From: Alloalcanivorax gelatiniphagus
GTDB taxonomy: Bacteria; Pseudomonadota; Gammaproteobacteria; Pseudomonadales; Alcanivoracaceae
Direction of reading: 5' to 3'
DNA length: 64,000 nt
NCBI RefSeq assembly: GCF_005938655.1
Contig: NZ_VCQT01000045.1
Coordinates: forward strand, 1-64,000
Under the pieces are notes generated by a model that saw only the letters and a program-made list of their open reading frames with translations, was not told where the DNA came from and ran no database searches. A program made the translations under genes and the position numbers. How positions within the stretch are numbered: position 1 is the first letter of the stretch; the number at the start of each line of letters is the position of its first letter. This document shows, piece after piece, positions 56,323 to 64,000 of this stretch.

Positions 56323-57966
56323 CTACGGTTTAGACATTCGCCAAGTCTTGCCTTCAACTTCTATAAGTCCTTGATATTTAAGACTCTGCAACAGGTTTCG
56401 GATCTTGTTTGCCTTCTGCTGTTCGTCTAGGACATCCGGCAGTTTGTCTAGCAGGAGCCGATCAATATCCGCTCGTTTGGCTTGACCGAACTGCCCGATA
56501 TATTCGCAGATCAGCTGACGGTAGTGTTTGTCGTCGAAGCCACGGTTGCGAATATAGTCGGCTTTATCGCCACTCTTCCTGGCAACTGTCGCGGAAATAT
56601 GAAGATTGGGTCTTCTGCCTTCGATGAGGCCCTGTTGCTTAAGGTGCCTGATTTGCTCCGCACTCAGAGGCTTACGTTTCTGCACGCGGTCCAGAAGGAT
56701 AATGTCGTTCAGTGAGAGGGCGGGCAGTTCCGCCAGCTTTCGAGCGTAATCCAGGTCCAGCACACGACCGGTGATGGTTACTTGCACTCTGCCTTCGTCA
56801 AGCTGGTACTCGGGAAGAGGAAAGAAGCGGTTCTTTTGGGTCACGAACATCTTTCGAATACCACTGCCGATGGTATCGATCATATTCAGGTTGACCATGG
56901 CTTCCGCGAGAAAGGGGTTCCGATACCGGCTTTCGGGCGCGTCGGAATGTATGACCTTCTCCACGGTTCCCGGTATAAAGCTGCCGGGGTTGCTGAAGCA
57001 CAGGCGGTTGTCTTCAAATTCAATAACCGTGATCTTGCCACCAAGCTGATAGTCCTGGTGGGCAATGGCGTTATTGAGCGGCTCTCGAATCACGAAAGGG
57101 TCGTATTGATCCACCTCCTCGGGAAACAAACTTCCTTCGGCGATATATCGATACTTCAGATTACGAATCTTCCTGTAGGCCTGGTTGGCATTGACCAGCA
57201 AAGGACAGGAGAAGTGCTCATAATCCTTCTCTATACCGTCCCTGTCTTTCAGAATCCATGTGAGGATCGGTGTGGCGGGGTTGAGAAAATGGGAGGCTTC
57301 CTGTTTGCCCAGCAGCAAAATGGCCGTTCGCGTTACCTGCCCCTGGATGGTTATCTTGGCTTTGTTAAGAAACGTGCGGTCGTCCCATTCGTTAATTTGG
57401 TTGGCCAAGCGGGGATTTTTGGTAGTGAACTCCCGGCGCGCCAATGAAATTGCTTCCGGGTCCAGGTCATCCAATGTGGCCCCTTCACAGATCCCGGCGC
57501 TCCAGTCACACACTCTGTTCTGATTCCGAATGCGTTCAATTTCATCCAGGGAAAGCGGCCCCAATGAAGCACCATCGCGGCCAAAGTAATGACCTTCCCA
57601 ACTGACCGGGATGCCCTGCGGTGCGGCGGGAATCTCCATGAGCAATACCCGCCCCGCGGGGTGTTCAACATCATGGATATCGGTAAAGGTGTGGCGGTTG
57701 GTGGTTTTGTCGGCAACCTCCTTTTTCAGCGATTGCAGTGCCCTGTGGTTGTCTCTGAAGTGAGTGCCCACCACCTTATGGTCATCCCGCACGCCAAAAA
57801 CCAGCCAGGCGGAATCGTTGCCTTTCAGACTGGCTTCGTTGCTTAGAGCGGAGAAATATCTCCCGAGTTTCCCAAAATCAAACGCCCTCCGGGCTTCCTT
57901 GAATTCGACGATTTCGTTCTCGCCATCACCATCAAGTAGGGCCTGGAGTCGTTGCTCGGGAGACAT
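56323..57966 (-). CDS. AlbA_2/Schlafen-type ATP-binding protein with winged helix
   Basis: 547 residues. An N-terminal AlbA_2 (divergent AAA/Schlafen-like) domain (ENEIVEFKEARRAFDFGKLGRYFSALSNEA, SAWLVFGVRDDHKVVGT) is followed by an ATPase-like region (REPLNNAIAHQDYQLGGKITVIEFEDNRLCFSNPG, DTIGSGIRKMF). The winged-helix C-terminus (AKRADIDRLLLDKLPDVLDEQQKANKIRNLLQSLKYQGLI) is shared with proteins often found near restriction and defence genes. Base composition is visibly lower in GC (single lines count near 43-53%) than its neighbours, so recent transfer is likely. A solitary defence or regulatory gene; function unknown. Confidence 0.85.
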   Translation of the reverse strand: MSPEQRLQALLDGDGENEIVEFKEARRAFDFGKLGRYFSALSNEASLKGNDSAWLVFGVRDDHKVVGTHFRDNHRALQSLKKEVADKTTNRHTFTDIHDVEHPAGRVLLMEIPAAPQGIPVSWEGHYFGRDGASLGPLSLDEIERIRNQNRVCDWSAGICEGATLDDLDPEAISLARREFTTKNPRLANQINEWDDRTFLNKAKITIQGQVTRTAILLLGKQEASHFLNPATPILTWILKDRDGIEKDYEHFSCPLLVNANQAYRKIRNLKYRYIAEGSLFPEEVDQYDPFVIREPLNNAIAHQDYQLGGKITVIEFEDNRLCFSNPGSFIPGTVEKVIHSDAPESRYRNPFLAEAMVNLNMIDTIGSGIRKMFVTQKNRFFPLPEYQLDEGRVQVTITGRVLDLDYARKLAELPALSLNDIILLDRVQKRKPLSAEQIRHLKQQGLIEGRRPNLHISATVARKSGDKADYIRNRGFDDKHYRQLICEYIGQFGQAKRADIDRLLLDKLPDVLDEQQKANKIRNLLQSLKYQGLIEVEGKTWRMSKP

Positions 57967-58039
57967 CGAAAGATCTCCTTGTTGGTTTGGTTATCGTGTT
58001 CCGGACCAAAAGTCCTCACGGCGCATCAATGTCAAAACT

Positions 58040-58100
58040 CCGCTCAGGGCTGATTCCCAGCCCGCGCTCAGGGCTGCTTTCAAAACCCCGCTCAGGGCTG
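58040..58100. repeat. Three copies of a 13-base unit at exact 24-base period
   Basis: CCGCTCAGGGCTG (58040-58052), GCGCTCAGGGCTG (58064-58076) and CCGCTCAGGGCTG (58088-58100). The last copy contains the stop codon of the SPFH gene. The 24-base spacing keeps frame, and each unit carries TGA in the gene's own frame. Confidence 0.85.
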
Positions 58101-59051
58101 AGTCGCGTCGATCTTCTTGAGCACTTTCTGCAGGCCGGCCACGGTGCCGCCCACGTCGCTGAGGTTGGAGGGCAGCAACAGGGTGGTGGATTCCTTGGCC
58201 AGTTTTTCGAAGGCGGCCACGTATTGTTCGGCGATGCGCAGGCTCACTGCTTCGTCGCCGCCGTCCTGCTGGATGGCGCGGGCCACTTCGCTGAGGCCGG
58301 TGGCGGTGGCCTGGGCCAGCAGTTCGATCTGGCGGGCGCGGCCTTCGGCTTCGTTGATCTGCTTGAGCTTTTCCCCTTCGGAGATGTTGATCATCTCCTG
58401 CTTCTCACCTTCGGAGCGGTTAATCGCCGCCTGGCGGTCACCCTCGGAGCGGTTGATGGCGGCCTGGCGGTCGCCCTCGGATTCCGCCACCACGGCGCGC
58501 CGTTCCCGCTCGGCGCGGACCTGCTTCTCCATGGCGTCCTTGATGGAGGCCGGCAGGTTGATGTCGGCCACCTCGTAGCGGAGTACCTTGACGCCCCAGG
58601 GTTGGGCCGCCTCGTCCACCGCCTGGACCACTTCCATGTTGATCTCGCCGCGTTCCTCGAAGGTTTTGTCCAGGTCGATCTTGCCGATCACCGAACGCAG
58701 GGTGGTCTGGGCCAGTTGCTGGGCCGCCATCACGTAGTCGTCGACACCGTAGCTGGCCGCCTTGGCGTCGATCACCTGCAGGTACATGACACCGTCCACG
58801 GAGACCTCGATGTTGTCCTTGGTGATACAGCTCTGGCGCGGCACGTCACGGACGATTTCCTTGAGCGAGTGCCGGTAGGCGACCCGGTCGATGAACGGCA
58901 CCAGCACGTGCAGGCCGGCTTCCAGGGAGGTGCGGTATTTGCCCAGCCGTTCGACCACGAAGATCTGCCGCTGCGGCACGATGCGCACGGTCATGAACAG
59001 CAGAATGATCACGCCCAGGGCAAGCAGCACCGGAATAATGAGTCCCATCAT
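58092..59051 (-). CDS. SPFH/stomatin-like membrane protein (QmcA type)
   Basis: 319 residues. An N-terminal membrane anchor (about 3-24) precedes a band-7 domain (VPQRQIFVVERLGKYRTSLEAGLHVLVPFIDRVAYRHSLKE, DAKAASYGVDDYVMAAQQLAQTTLRSVIG). A coiled coil (about 175-260) contains tandem 11-residue repeats: SEGDRQAAINR twice, then SEGEKQEMINI, SEGEKLKQINE and AEGRARQIELL. It pairs with the upstream NfeD-like gene 18 bp away; such pairs form membrane microdomain complexes. Confidence 0.93.
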   Translation of the reverse strand: MMGLIIPVLLALGVIILLFMTVRIVPQRQIFVVERLGKYRTSLEAGLHVLVPFIDRVAYRHSLKEIVRDVPRQSCITKDNIEVSVDGVMYLQVIDAKAASYGVDDYVMAAQQLAQTTLRSVIGKIDLDKTFEERGEINMEVVQAVDEAAQPWGVKVLRYEVADINLPASIKDAMEKQVRAERERRAVVAESEGDRQAAINRSEGDRQAAINRSEGEKQEMINISEGEKLKQINEAEGRARQIELLAQATATGLSEVARAIQQDGGDEAVSLRIAEQYVAAFEKLAKESTTLLLPSNLSDVGGTVAGLQKVLKKIDATQP

Positions 59052-59069
59052 GAGTTGGTTCCTTGTTGG

Positions 59070-59552
59070 TTATTGCGGGGTGTCTTCGGTGACGCGGGCG
59101 GCGTCGGCGCGGGGGTCGGACCAGGGCGCCACGGTCAGCCACAGGCCGTCGTGGCGGATGATGCGGACCATCTGGCCGTCGCTCAGGGGCTGGCTGGATT
59201 GCGCCTGCCAGCGGGCACCCCGGTAGCGCACCGTGCCGATGCCCTTGTCGAAGGTGCCTTCCACGGTGGCGCGGGCGCCCACCAGGCCGGCGCTGTCGTC
59301 GCTGTTGACGCCTTGGGTTTCGCGGCCGAACAGGCGGTCACGCAGGTAGCGCCGGGCAAATACCAGCAGCAACAGGCTGAGGCCGGCGAACAGGGTGATT
59401 TCCCAGACCGGGTTTTCGAGCACGCCCAGGAATACCAGAGCGCCCACCAGCAGCGCCGCCAGGCCCAGGAAAATGGTCACCAATCCGGACAGGGCGAACT
59501 CGGCGATCACCAGGATCAGACCGAAGATGATCCAATAGCTGTATTCCGGCAC
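59070..59552 (-). CDS. NfeD-like membrane protein
   Basis: 160 residues from a GTG at 59552 with GGAGG six bases before it. An ATG 20 codons upstream gives a non-membrane Lys-rich leader and is rejected. Three to four helices occupy residues 5-80. A soluble OB-fold NfeD domain follows (GLVGARATVEGTFDKGIGTVRYRGARWQAQ, LTVAPW). It lacks the ClpP-like protease part of long NfeD. It partners the SPFH protein downstream. Confidence 0.9.
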   Translation of the reverse strand: MPEYSYWIIFGLILVIAEFALSGLVTIFLGLAALLVGALVFLGVLENPVWEITLFAGLSLLLLVFARRYLRDRLFGRETQGVNSDDSAGLVGARATVEGTFDKGIGTVRYRGARWQAQSSQPLSDGQMVRIIRHDGLWLTVAPWSDPRADAARVTEDTPQ

Positions 59553-59627
59553 GTGCTTCCTCCCTAATGCGGGACCGTACTTTACCACCTTAGCGGCGGC
59601 GGGTCCGTGCACGGTTCATGATGGGGC

Positions 59628-60113
59628 TCAGTGTTGATGGCCGCCGGGGCCGTGCACGTGGCCGTGGGCCTTTTCCTCGTCGCTGGCGTCGCGCACCGTC
59701 ATCACCCGCATTTCGAAGCGCAGGGTCAGCCCGGCCAGGGGGTGGTTGGCGTCCACGTCCACGGTCTTCAGGCCCACCTTGAGCACGGTGACGCGGCGCG
59801 GGCCCTGTTCGGTGCGCACTTCCACCACCTTGCCCGGCTTCAGCTTGCCGGCGTGTTTCAGGTACTTGGCGGACAACCGCTGGCGCAGTGTTTCGTCGCG
59901 GCGGCCGTAGGCGTCTTCCGGCGCCAGGGTCACGGTGACCGCGTCACCCTCGTCCTTGCCGGCCAGGGCTTGCTCCAGGCCGCGCATGATATTGCCGTGG
60001 CCGTGCAAATAGGCGAGCGGCTGCTCCGCGGGGCTGTGTTCCAGCTCCAGATCGGTGTCGGCGTCGAACAGGGTGTAGTGCAGGGTCACCACCTTGTCTT
60101 TCTCGATGGGCAT
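59628..60113 (-). CDS. SlyD-like FKBP-type peptidyl-prolyl isomerase
   Basis: 161 residues from the ATG at 60113 with AGGAGA before it. FKBP domain with inserted flap: KVVTLHYTLFDADTDLELEHSP, PLAYLHGHGNIMRGLEQALAGKDEGD, and VDVDANHPLAGLTLRFEMRV. The C-terminal tail is histidine-rich (AHGHVHGPGGHQH), as in SlyD, suggesting nickel or zinc binding as well as prolyl isomerase and chaperone activity. Confidence 0.92.
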   Translation of the reverse strand: MPIEKDKVVTLHYTLFDADTDLELEHSPAEQPLAYLHGHGNIMRGLEQALAGKDEGDAVTVTLAPEDAYGRRDETLRQRLSAKYLKHAGKLKPGKVVEVRTEQGPRRVTVLKVGLKTVDVDANHPLAGLTLRFEMRVMTVRDASDEEKAHGHVHGPGGHQH

Positions 60114-60234
60114 GGATTGGTCTCCTGGATGGCGGCTTGAGTGCGAAGCCGGGATTCTGCGGCGCCGGCGCCGTGCTGGCAAGACGCCGGCTTCCACGGC
60201 ATGCTGCGCGAACAATAACGCTGGGGAGGGACCC

Positions 60235-61140
60235 ATGTCCGGTTCAAAAAAAGTGGTGATCGCGGCGATGGCCGGCAATCTGCTGATCGCCGTCACCAAG
60301 TTCGTGGCGGCGGTGATCACCGGCAGTTCCGCCATGCTGTCCGAAGGCATCCACTCGCTGGTGGACACCGGCAACGGCGTGTTGCTGCTGCACGGCATGA
60401 AGCGGGCCAAGACGCCGGCCAATGAGCGCTTTCCGTTCGGCCATGGCAAGGAAGTGTATTTTTGGGCGTTCGCGGTGGCGGTGCTGATCTTCGCCCTGGG
60501 GGCCGGTATTTCCCTGTACGAAGGGGTGGTGCATCTGTTCCACCCGGAGCCGATCAGCAATCCGCTGATCAACTACATCGTGCTGGGGCTGGCCATGGTG
60601 TTCGAAGGCACCGCCTGGACCATCGCCCTGAAGGAGTTCCGCCGTACCAAGGGCGGGCGGGGTTACCTGGAGGCGATCAGCCGGGGCAAGGACCCGACCA
60701 CCTTCGTGGTGCTGTTCGAGGATTCCGCGGCGATGCTGGGCCTGCTGGTGGCGCTGCTCGGCGTGCTGCTGAGCCAGGTCACCGGGCTGCTGTGGTTCGA
60801 CGGCCTGGCGTCCATCATCATCGGCCTGATCCTGGCCGGCACCGCCTGCTGGCTGGCCTACGAGACCAAGGGTCTGCTGATCGGCGAGGCGGCCAACCCG
60901 AAAGTGGTGGCCGGCATCCGTCGGGCGGCCCTGTCCATGCCCAGCATCGAGGCGGTGAATGAAGTGCTGACCATGCACATGGGGCCGGACTATATCCTGG
61001 TGAACATCAGCGTGACCTTCTCGCCCTCGCTGGGCACCCAGCGGCTGGAGGGCGTGATCGCCGAGCTGGATCGTACCCTCAAGGCCCAGGACCCGCGCAT
61101 CCAGCGGGTGTTCGTGGAGGCGGAAGCGACGGCGCCGTAA
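60235..61140 (+). CDS. Cation diffusion facilitator family transporter
   Basis: 301 residues. Six helices with the CDF signature in SSAMLSEGIHSLVDTGNGVLLLHG and metal-site residues. PFGHGKEVYFWAFAVAVLIFALGAGISLYEGV follows. The C-terminal domain includes VNEVLTMHMGPDYILVNISVTF. It effluxes divalent metals (Zn, Co, Fe type) in exchange for protons. The ATG at 60235 has GGGGAGGG before it. Divergent from the His-tailed FKBP. Confidence 0.92.
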   Translation: MSGSKKVVIAAMAGNLLIAVTKFVAAVITGSSAMLSEGIHSLVDTGNGVLLLHGMKRAKTPANERFPFGHGKEVYFWAFAVAVLIFALGAGISLYEGVVHLFHPEPISNPLINYIVLGLAMVFEGTAWTIALKEFRRTKGGRGYLEAISRGKDPTTFVVLFEDSAAMLGLLVALLGVLLSQVTGLLWFDGLASIIIGLILAGTACWLAYETKGLLIGEAANPKVVAGIRRAALSMPSIEAVNEVLTMHMGPDYILVNISVTFSPSLGTQRLEGVIAELDRTLKAQDPRIQRVFVEAEATAP

Positions 61141-61149
61141 GGCGCCGGT

Positions 61150-61695
61150 TCAACCGGCGCGGCGGCCGGGCAGCATGCGCTTGAGCGTATTGTCCCGGTC
61201 GATCCAGTGATGCCACAGGGCGCCGGCCACATGCAGGGCGATCAACGCCAGCAGGGTGTTCCAGAGCCACTCCTTATGCAGGTCTTCCAGGCGCTCGGCC
61301 AGGGCCGGGTTGGCCGGCAGCAACACCGGGATCGACAGCGTGCCCGGCAGCGGCGTGGTCTTGCCGTCGAGCTGGCGCATCAGCAGGCCGGTCACCGGCA
61401 TGGCCAGCACCAGCAGATACAGCAGGCCGTGCACCGCCGCCGCCAGCCGTTGTTGCAGGCGCCCGCCCAGGGGCACCGGCGGCCGGTGGCTGAGCCGCCA
61501 GATCAGGCGGAACACCATCACCGCCAGGGCCGAGATGCCCAGGCTGAAGTGGGCGATGATCCAGTAATCCCGCCAGGGGTTACCCCTGGGCACCAGCTCG
61601 TGCAGTTCCACGCTGGCCCATAGCGCCAGCAATAGGAACGCGATCAGCCAGTGCAGCGTCTTGGCCGTGGTGCTCCAGGTGTTCGGTGTGTTCAT
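61150..61695 (-). CDS. Cytochrome b561
   Basis: 181 residues, four transmembrane helices with heme-ligand histidines (TLHWLIAFLLLALWA, IAHFSLGISALAVMVFRLIWR, VHGLLYLLVLAMPVTG, ALIALHVAGALWHHWIDRD). Transfers electrons from ubiquinol-linked chains in the inner membrane. No partner gene. Confidence 0.92.
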   Translation of the reverse strand: MNTPNTWSTTAKTLHWLIAFLLLALWASVELHELVPRGNPWRDYWIIAHFSLGISALAVMVFRLIWRLSHRPPVPLGGRLQQRLAAAVHGLLYLLVLAMPVTGLLMRQLDGKTTPLPGTLSIPVLLPANPALAERLEDLHKEWLWNTLLALIALHVAGALWHHWIDRDNTLKRMLPGRRAG

Positions 61696-61765
61696 GTGGC
61701 CCGGCTCCCCTTGTCAGTGAATCCTGCAAGTATCGCCGGCCAGGCTTAAGTGAAGCTGAGCGGGA

Positions 61766-62758
61766 TCAGGGTTGGGGTCCGTTTTCCGGGGGGGCCAGGC
61801 CCAGGGCCTGACGGCTTTCGCCGTGGGCGGCGCGGCGCAGCAGGCGCAGGGATTGCCGGTACCAGAGGCGGCGACCCCCCGGGCTCCATTTAAAGCGTTT
61901 GTAGGTCCATTGGTACTGGGGCAGGTTGCGGCGGATGCAGGTTTCCAGGGAGCGGTTCAGGGTGGTCAGCACGCAGGTTTCGTCCTCGGCGTTTTCCAGC
62001 TCCGGTGCCGGCTCGAAATGGATGCGCACGTCATTTACCCCGCCTTCGCCCCGGTAGCAGGAAACGATGAAGATACGTGGCCGGTAGCGGCGCACCAGCT
62101 TGTCCACCAGCGCCGGGGTCGGCACCTGGTGGCCAAAAAACGGCACGAACGGGTTGCTGCGGTTGCCGGGGTTGTGGTCGGCCAGCAAAGCCAGGGCGCC
62201 GTTGCCGCGCAGCGTGGCCAGCCCTTCCTTGACCCCCTGGCTGTTGGTGGGCACCAGCCGGCAGCCGGTGCGCTCGCGGGCCTTCTTGACCAGGGCGTCC
62301 ACCAGGGTGGCCGGGTGCGGCTGGTACATCACCGTGGTGTTGCCCTGGCGCCCCAGGTACAGGTTGATGGTTTCCCAGCTGCCCTGATGCAGCGACAGCA
62401 GCAACACCGGCCGGGCCTCGGCGCAGGCCTCCAGATAGGCCTGCTCGCCCTGAATGTCGGTGATGCGGGCCAGAGTCTGCTCCACCGGCCGCTGCCAGAC
62501 ATGGGCGAACTCGCAGAACGAGCGGCCCAGTTCGCGCAGGCTCTGGCGACCGATATGGCGCGCTTCTTCCAGGCTCAGCCGTGGCTGGGTGGCGAGCAGA
62601 TTGATCAGCACGGTGCGGTAGGCACTGGCATAGCGCAGCGGCACCCGGGTGATCAGGTCTCCCAGCAGGGCGCCCAGCGCGGACGCGATCGGCAGCGGCA
62701 GCCAGGCGACCAGACGCACCAACCAGCGCAACCGTTGCCCGCGGGTATGGGCACTCAT
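61766..62758 (-). CDS. LpxL/HtrB-like acyltransferase
   Basis: 330 residues of the lipid A secondary acyltransferase family. An N-terminal membrane helix precedes LSLHQGSWETINLYLG (HX4E catalytic motif). Further blocks are TVMYQPHPATLVDALVKKARERTGCRLVPT, LALLADHNPGNRSNPFVPFFGHQVPTPAL and QYQWTYKRFKW. It may acylate lipid A or an ornithine/phospholipid; the exact substrate is not shown. Its start touches the stop of the MBL-fold gene by one base. Confidence 0.88.
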   Translation of the reverse strand: MSAHTRGQRLRWLVRLVAWLPLPIASALGALLGDLITRVPLRYASAYRTVLINLLATQPRLSLEEARHIGRQSLRELGRSFCEFAHVWQRPVEQTLARITDIQGEQAYLEACAEARPVLLLSLHQGSWETINLYLGRQGNTTVMYQPHPATLVDALVKKARERTGCRLVPTNSQGVKEGLATLRGNGALALLADHNPGNRSNPFVPFFGHQVPTPALVDKLVRRYRPRIFIVSCYRGEGGVNDVRIHFEPAPELENAEDETCVLTTLNRSLETCIRRNLPQYQWTYKRFKWSPGGRRLWYRQSLRLLRRAAHGESRQALGLAPPENGPQP

Positions 62759-63771
62759 CAGGGCGTTACCTCCTCGAACCCTCCGTCCAGGAGCGAGAGG
62801 GTATCGCCGTGACCGGGTACCTGAAAAGCCCGGGCGGGCACATGGTGCTCCCGGCGGGCGGCATCCAGGGCGCGCGGCGGCTCATCCAGGGGCTCATCGG
62901 TGAGCACGAAGGTGCCCCAATGCATGGCCAGGGAGTGGCTTGCTTCCAGGTCCTTGTGGATGCGCACCGCCTCGTCCGGGTTGATGTGCACCGGGGCCAT
63001 GAACCAGCGCGGCTGGTAGGCGCCAATCGGCAGCAGGGCCACATCCACCGGGCCGAGCACCTGGCGGATTTCCTGGAACACCGGCGCGTAACCGGTATCG
63101 CCGGCGAACAGCAGACTGAAATCGTCCCAGTCCAGCCGCCAGCCACACCACAGGGTCCGATTGCGGTCGCGGGCGCCCCGCCCGCTGAAATGCTGGGTGG
63201 GCACGCAGAAGGCGTCGAAGTCCTGGTGGCGCCGGTGCTGCCACCAGCCCAGCTCCTCCACCCGGGCGATGCCGCGCCGGCGCAACCAGGCGCCCACGCC
63301 GCTGGGGGCGAACCAGCACAGCCGGTCGCCGAACCGTTGATTCAGGGCCCGCACCGAGTCGCGGTCCAGGTGGTCATAGTGGTTGTGCGACACCAGCACC
63401 GCGTGGATCTCGGGCAGTTCGTCGATGCTCAGCGCCGGCGCCACGGTGCGTTTCGGGCCGACGAAGGACAGCGGCGAGCAGCGCTCGGAGAACACCGGGT
63501 CGGTGAGCAGGTTCCAGCCCCGGTACTGCACCAGATAGGTGGCGTGGCCGATCCAGGTAAAGCGCGGCCGCTCGGCGGGGGTGGCCAGCAACGCCAGGTC
63601 CGGGCGGCGCAGCGGGAACGGCTGGCGGGGCGGAAAGCGGCCCCGGGTTTCCCGCTGCCAGCGCAGGAAGTCGCGCAGGCCATGGTGGGGCGTGGGGTAG
63701 CGGTTTTTATAGGGCCGGCCGGGTTGGGAACACTCAGCGGCCAGTTGCTCCAGGCGCGCCCAGTCGATCAT
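62758..63771 (-). CDS. MBL-fold metallohydrolase (NAPE-PLD-like)
   Basis: 337 residues. The metallo-beta-lactamase motif VLVSHNHYDHLD (HxHxDH) and downstream ligands in PTQHFSGRGARDRN, LFAGDTGYAPVF and SLAMHWGTFVLTDEP. It begins with RPYKNRYPTPHHGLRDFLRWQ and WIGHATYLVQYRGWNLLTDPVFSERCSPLSFVGPKR, typical of the NAPE-PLD/UlaG-like group that includes phospholipase D-type enzymes. It forms a tight unit with the LpxL-like gene, so a lipid substrate is plausible. Confidence 0.88.
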   Translation of the reverse strand: MIDWARLEQLAAECSQPGRPYKNRYPTPHHGLRDFLRWQRETRGRFPPRQPFPLRRPDLALLATPAERPRFTWIGHATYLVQYRGWNLLTDPVFSERCSPLSFVGPKRTVAPALSIDELPEIHAVLVSHNHYDHLDRDSVRALNQRFGDRLCWFAPSGVGAWLRRRGIARVEELGWWQHRRHQDFDAFCVPTQHFSGRGARDRNRTLWCGWRLDWDDFSLLFAGDTGYAPVFQEIRQVLGPVDVALLPIGAYQPRWFMAPVHINPDEAVRIHKDLEASHSLAMHWGTFVLTDEPLDEPPRALDAARREHHVPARAFQVPGHGDTLSLLDGGFEEVTP

Positions 63772-64000
63772 GAGTTGAGGCCGGCCACCGCCCGTTCCAC
63801 GGCGTCCAGGTCGGGGATCACCGCCAGATCGCCGCCCACCTGCACGTACAGCGCTTCCGCCGGGCCGGTGTCGCCGGGCTCCTCCACCGGGTCGCCCTTG
63901 TTGACCCGCAGCAGACGGGGAATGCCCTGCACCACCACCGCGTAGAAGCGGGACTGGCCGGTGACTGTGTTGATCACCGCGATGCGCGCCTCGGGCCCGA
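63768..64000 (-). CDS. CheW-like domain protein, 5' end outside window
   Basis: The frame is open to the window edge and ends at 63768, four bases into the MBL gene start (overlap). The visible 77 residues include SGPEARIAVINTVTGQSRFYAVVVQGIPRLLRVNK and GDLAVIPDLDAVERAVAGL. This resembles the C-terminal part of CheW-like proteins of pilus chemosensory systems (ChpC type). An internal GTG at 63977 is not the start. Confidence 0.55.
   Translation of the reverse strand, partial: GPEARIAVINTVTGQSRFYAVVVQGIPRLLRVNKGDPVEEPGDTGPAEALYVQVGGDLAVIPDLDAVERAVAGLNS

Overview
The window is chromosomal DNA of a high-GC gammaproteobacterium. It holds the replication-origin block rpmH - oriC - dnaA - dnaN - recF - gyrB, and two copies of the 16-bp parS palindrome TGTTCCACGTGGAACA lie inside recF. 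The order gyrB ... plsC - gmhB ... glyS - glyQ - tag is the one known from Pseudomonas. The mix of extra genes (an H-NS-type protein beside gyrB, an alcohol/aldehyde oxidation operon, an LplT-PlsC fusion) suggests an Alcanivorax/Alloalcanivorax-like marine or oil-associated relative. That assignment is inference; no rRNA, tRNA or CRISPR is visible.

Layout. 1-4 kb: fumC, a membrane diguanylate cyclase, a rearrangement scar joining two gene remnants, and a MaoC-type dehydratase. 4-9.2 kb: a DUF2254 membrane protein, then mnmE, yidC, rnpA and rpmH leading away from the origin. 9.2-15.8 kb: oriC and the dnaA-dnaN-recF-gyrB operon. 15.9-17.7 kb: an H-NS-like protein, plsC and gmhB. 17.7-25.5 kb: an accessory cassette between gmhB and glyS. 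It has a leftward set (NTF2-like protein, allantoinase-like deacetylase, GntR/FCD regulator, SDR) divergent from a rightward branched-chain-type ABC transporter. The transporter has a near-perfect sigma-54 promoter, and its LivM, LivG and LivF parts are one 828-residue protein. 25.5-34 kb: glyS, glyQ, tag, a glutamine amidotransferase with its own sigma-54-type promoter, a hexapeptide acyltransferase, a TetR regulator with an MFS-PlsC fusion, and a retropepsin-like protease.

34-46 kb: an FAH-family hydrolase and D-2-hydroxyglutarate dehydrogenase divergent from serA. Then come a cluster of four envelope proteins (COG3014, YcfL, LpoB, CsgG-like), a CPA2 cation antiporter, an SRPBCC protein, gamma-glutamyltransferase and coaD. 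46-52 kb: a GMC oxidoreductase, a Tat-signal partner and an aldehyde dehydrogenase, divergent from a TetR regulator across a perfect 16-bp palindrome; a membrane transporter-like gene follows. 52-64 kb: a YheT hydrolase, rsmE, a lipoprotein amidase, gloA, a lower-GC AlbA/Schlafen-type ATP-binding protein, an SPFH/NfeD pair, an SlyD-like FKBP, a CDF transporter, cytochrome b561, an LpxL-like acyltransferase, an MBL-fold hydrolase and a cut-off CheW-like gene.

Strongest points for a second look: (i) the sigma-54-controlled, probably nitrogen-compound uptake/catabolism cassette with its triple-fusion ABC protein, whose first ATPase has an abnormal signature motif; (ii) parS sites embedded in recF; (iii) the second sigma-54 promoter, before an amidotransferase; (iv) three perfect palindromic operator candidates whose positions assign them to specific genes; (v) a gene-remnant junction near 3360 and a family of REP-like inverted repeats.
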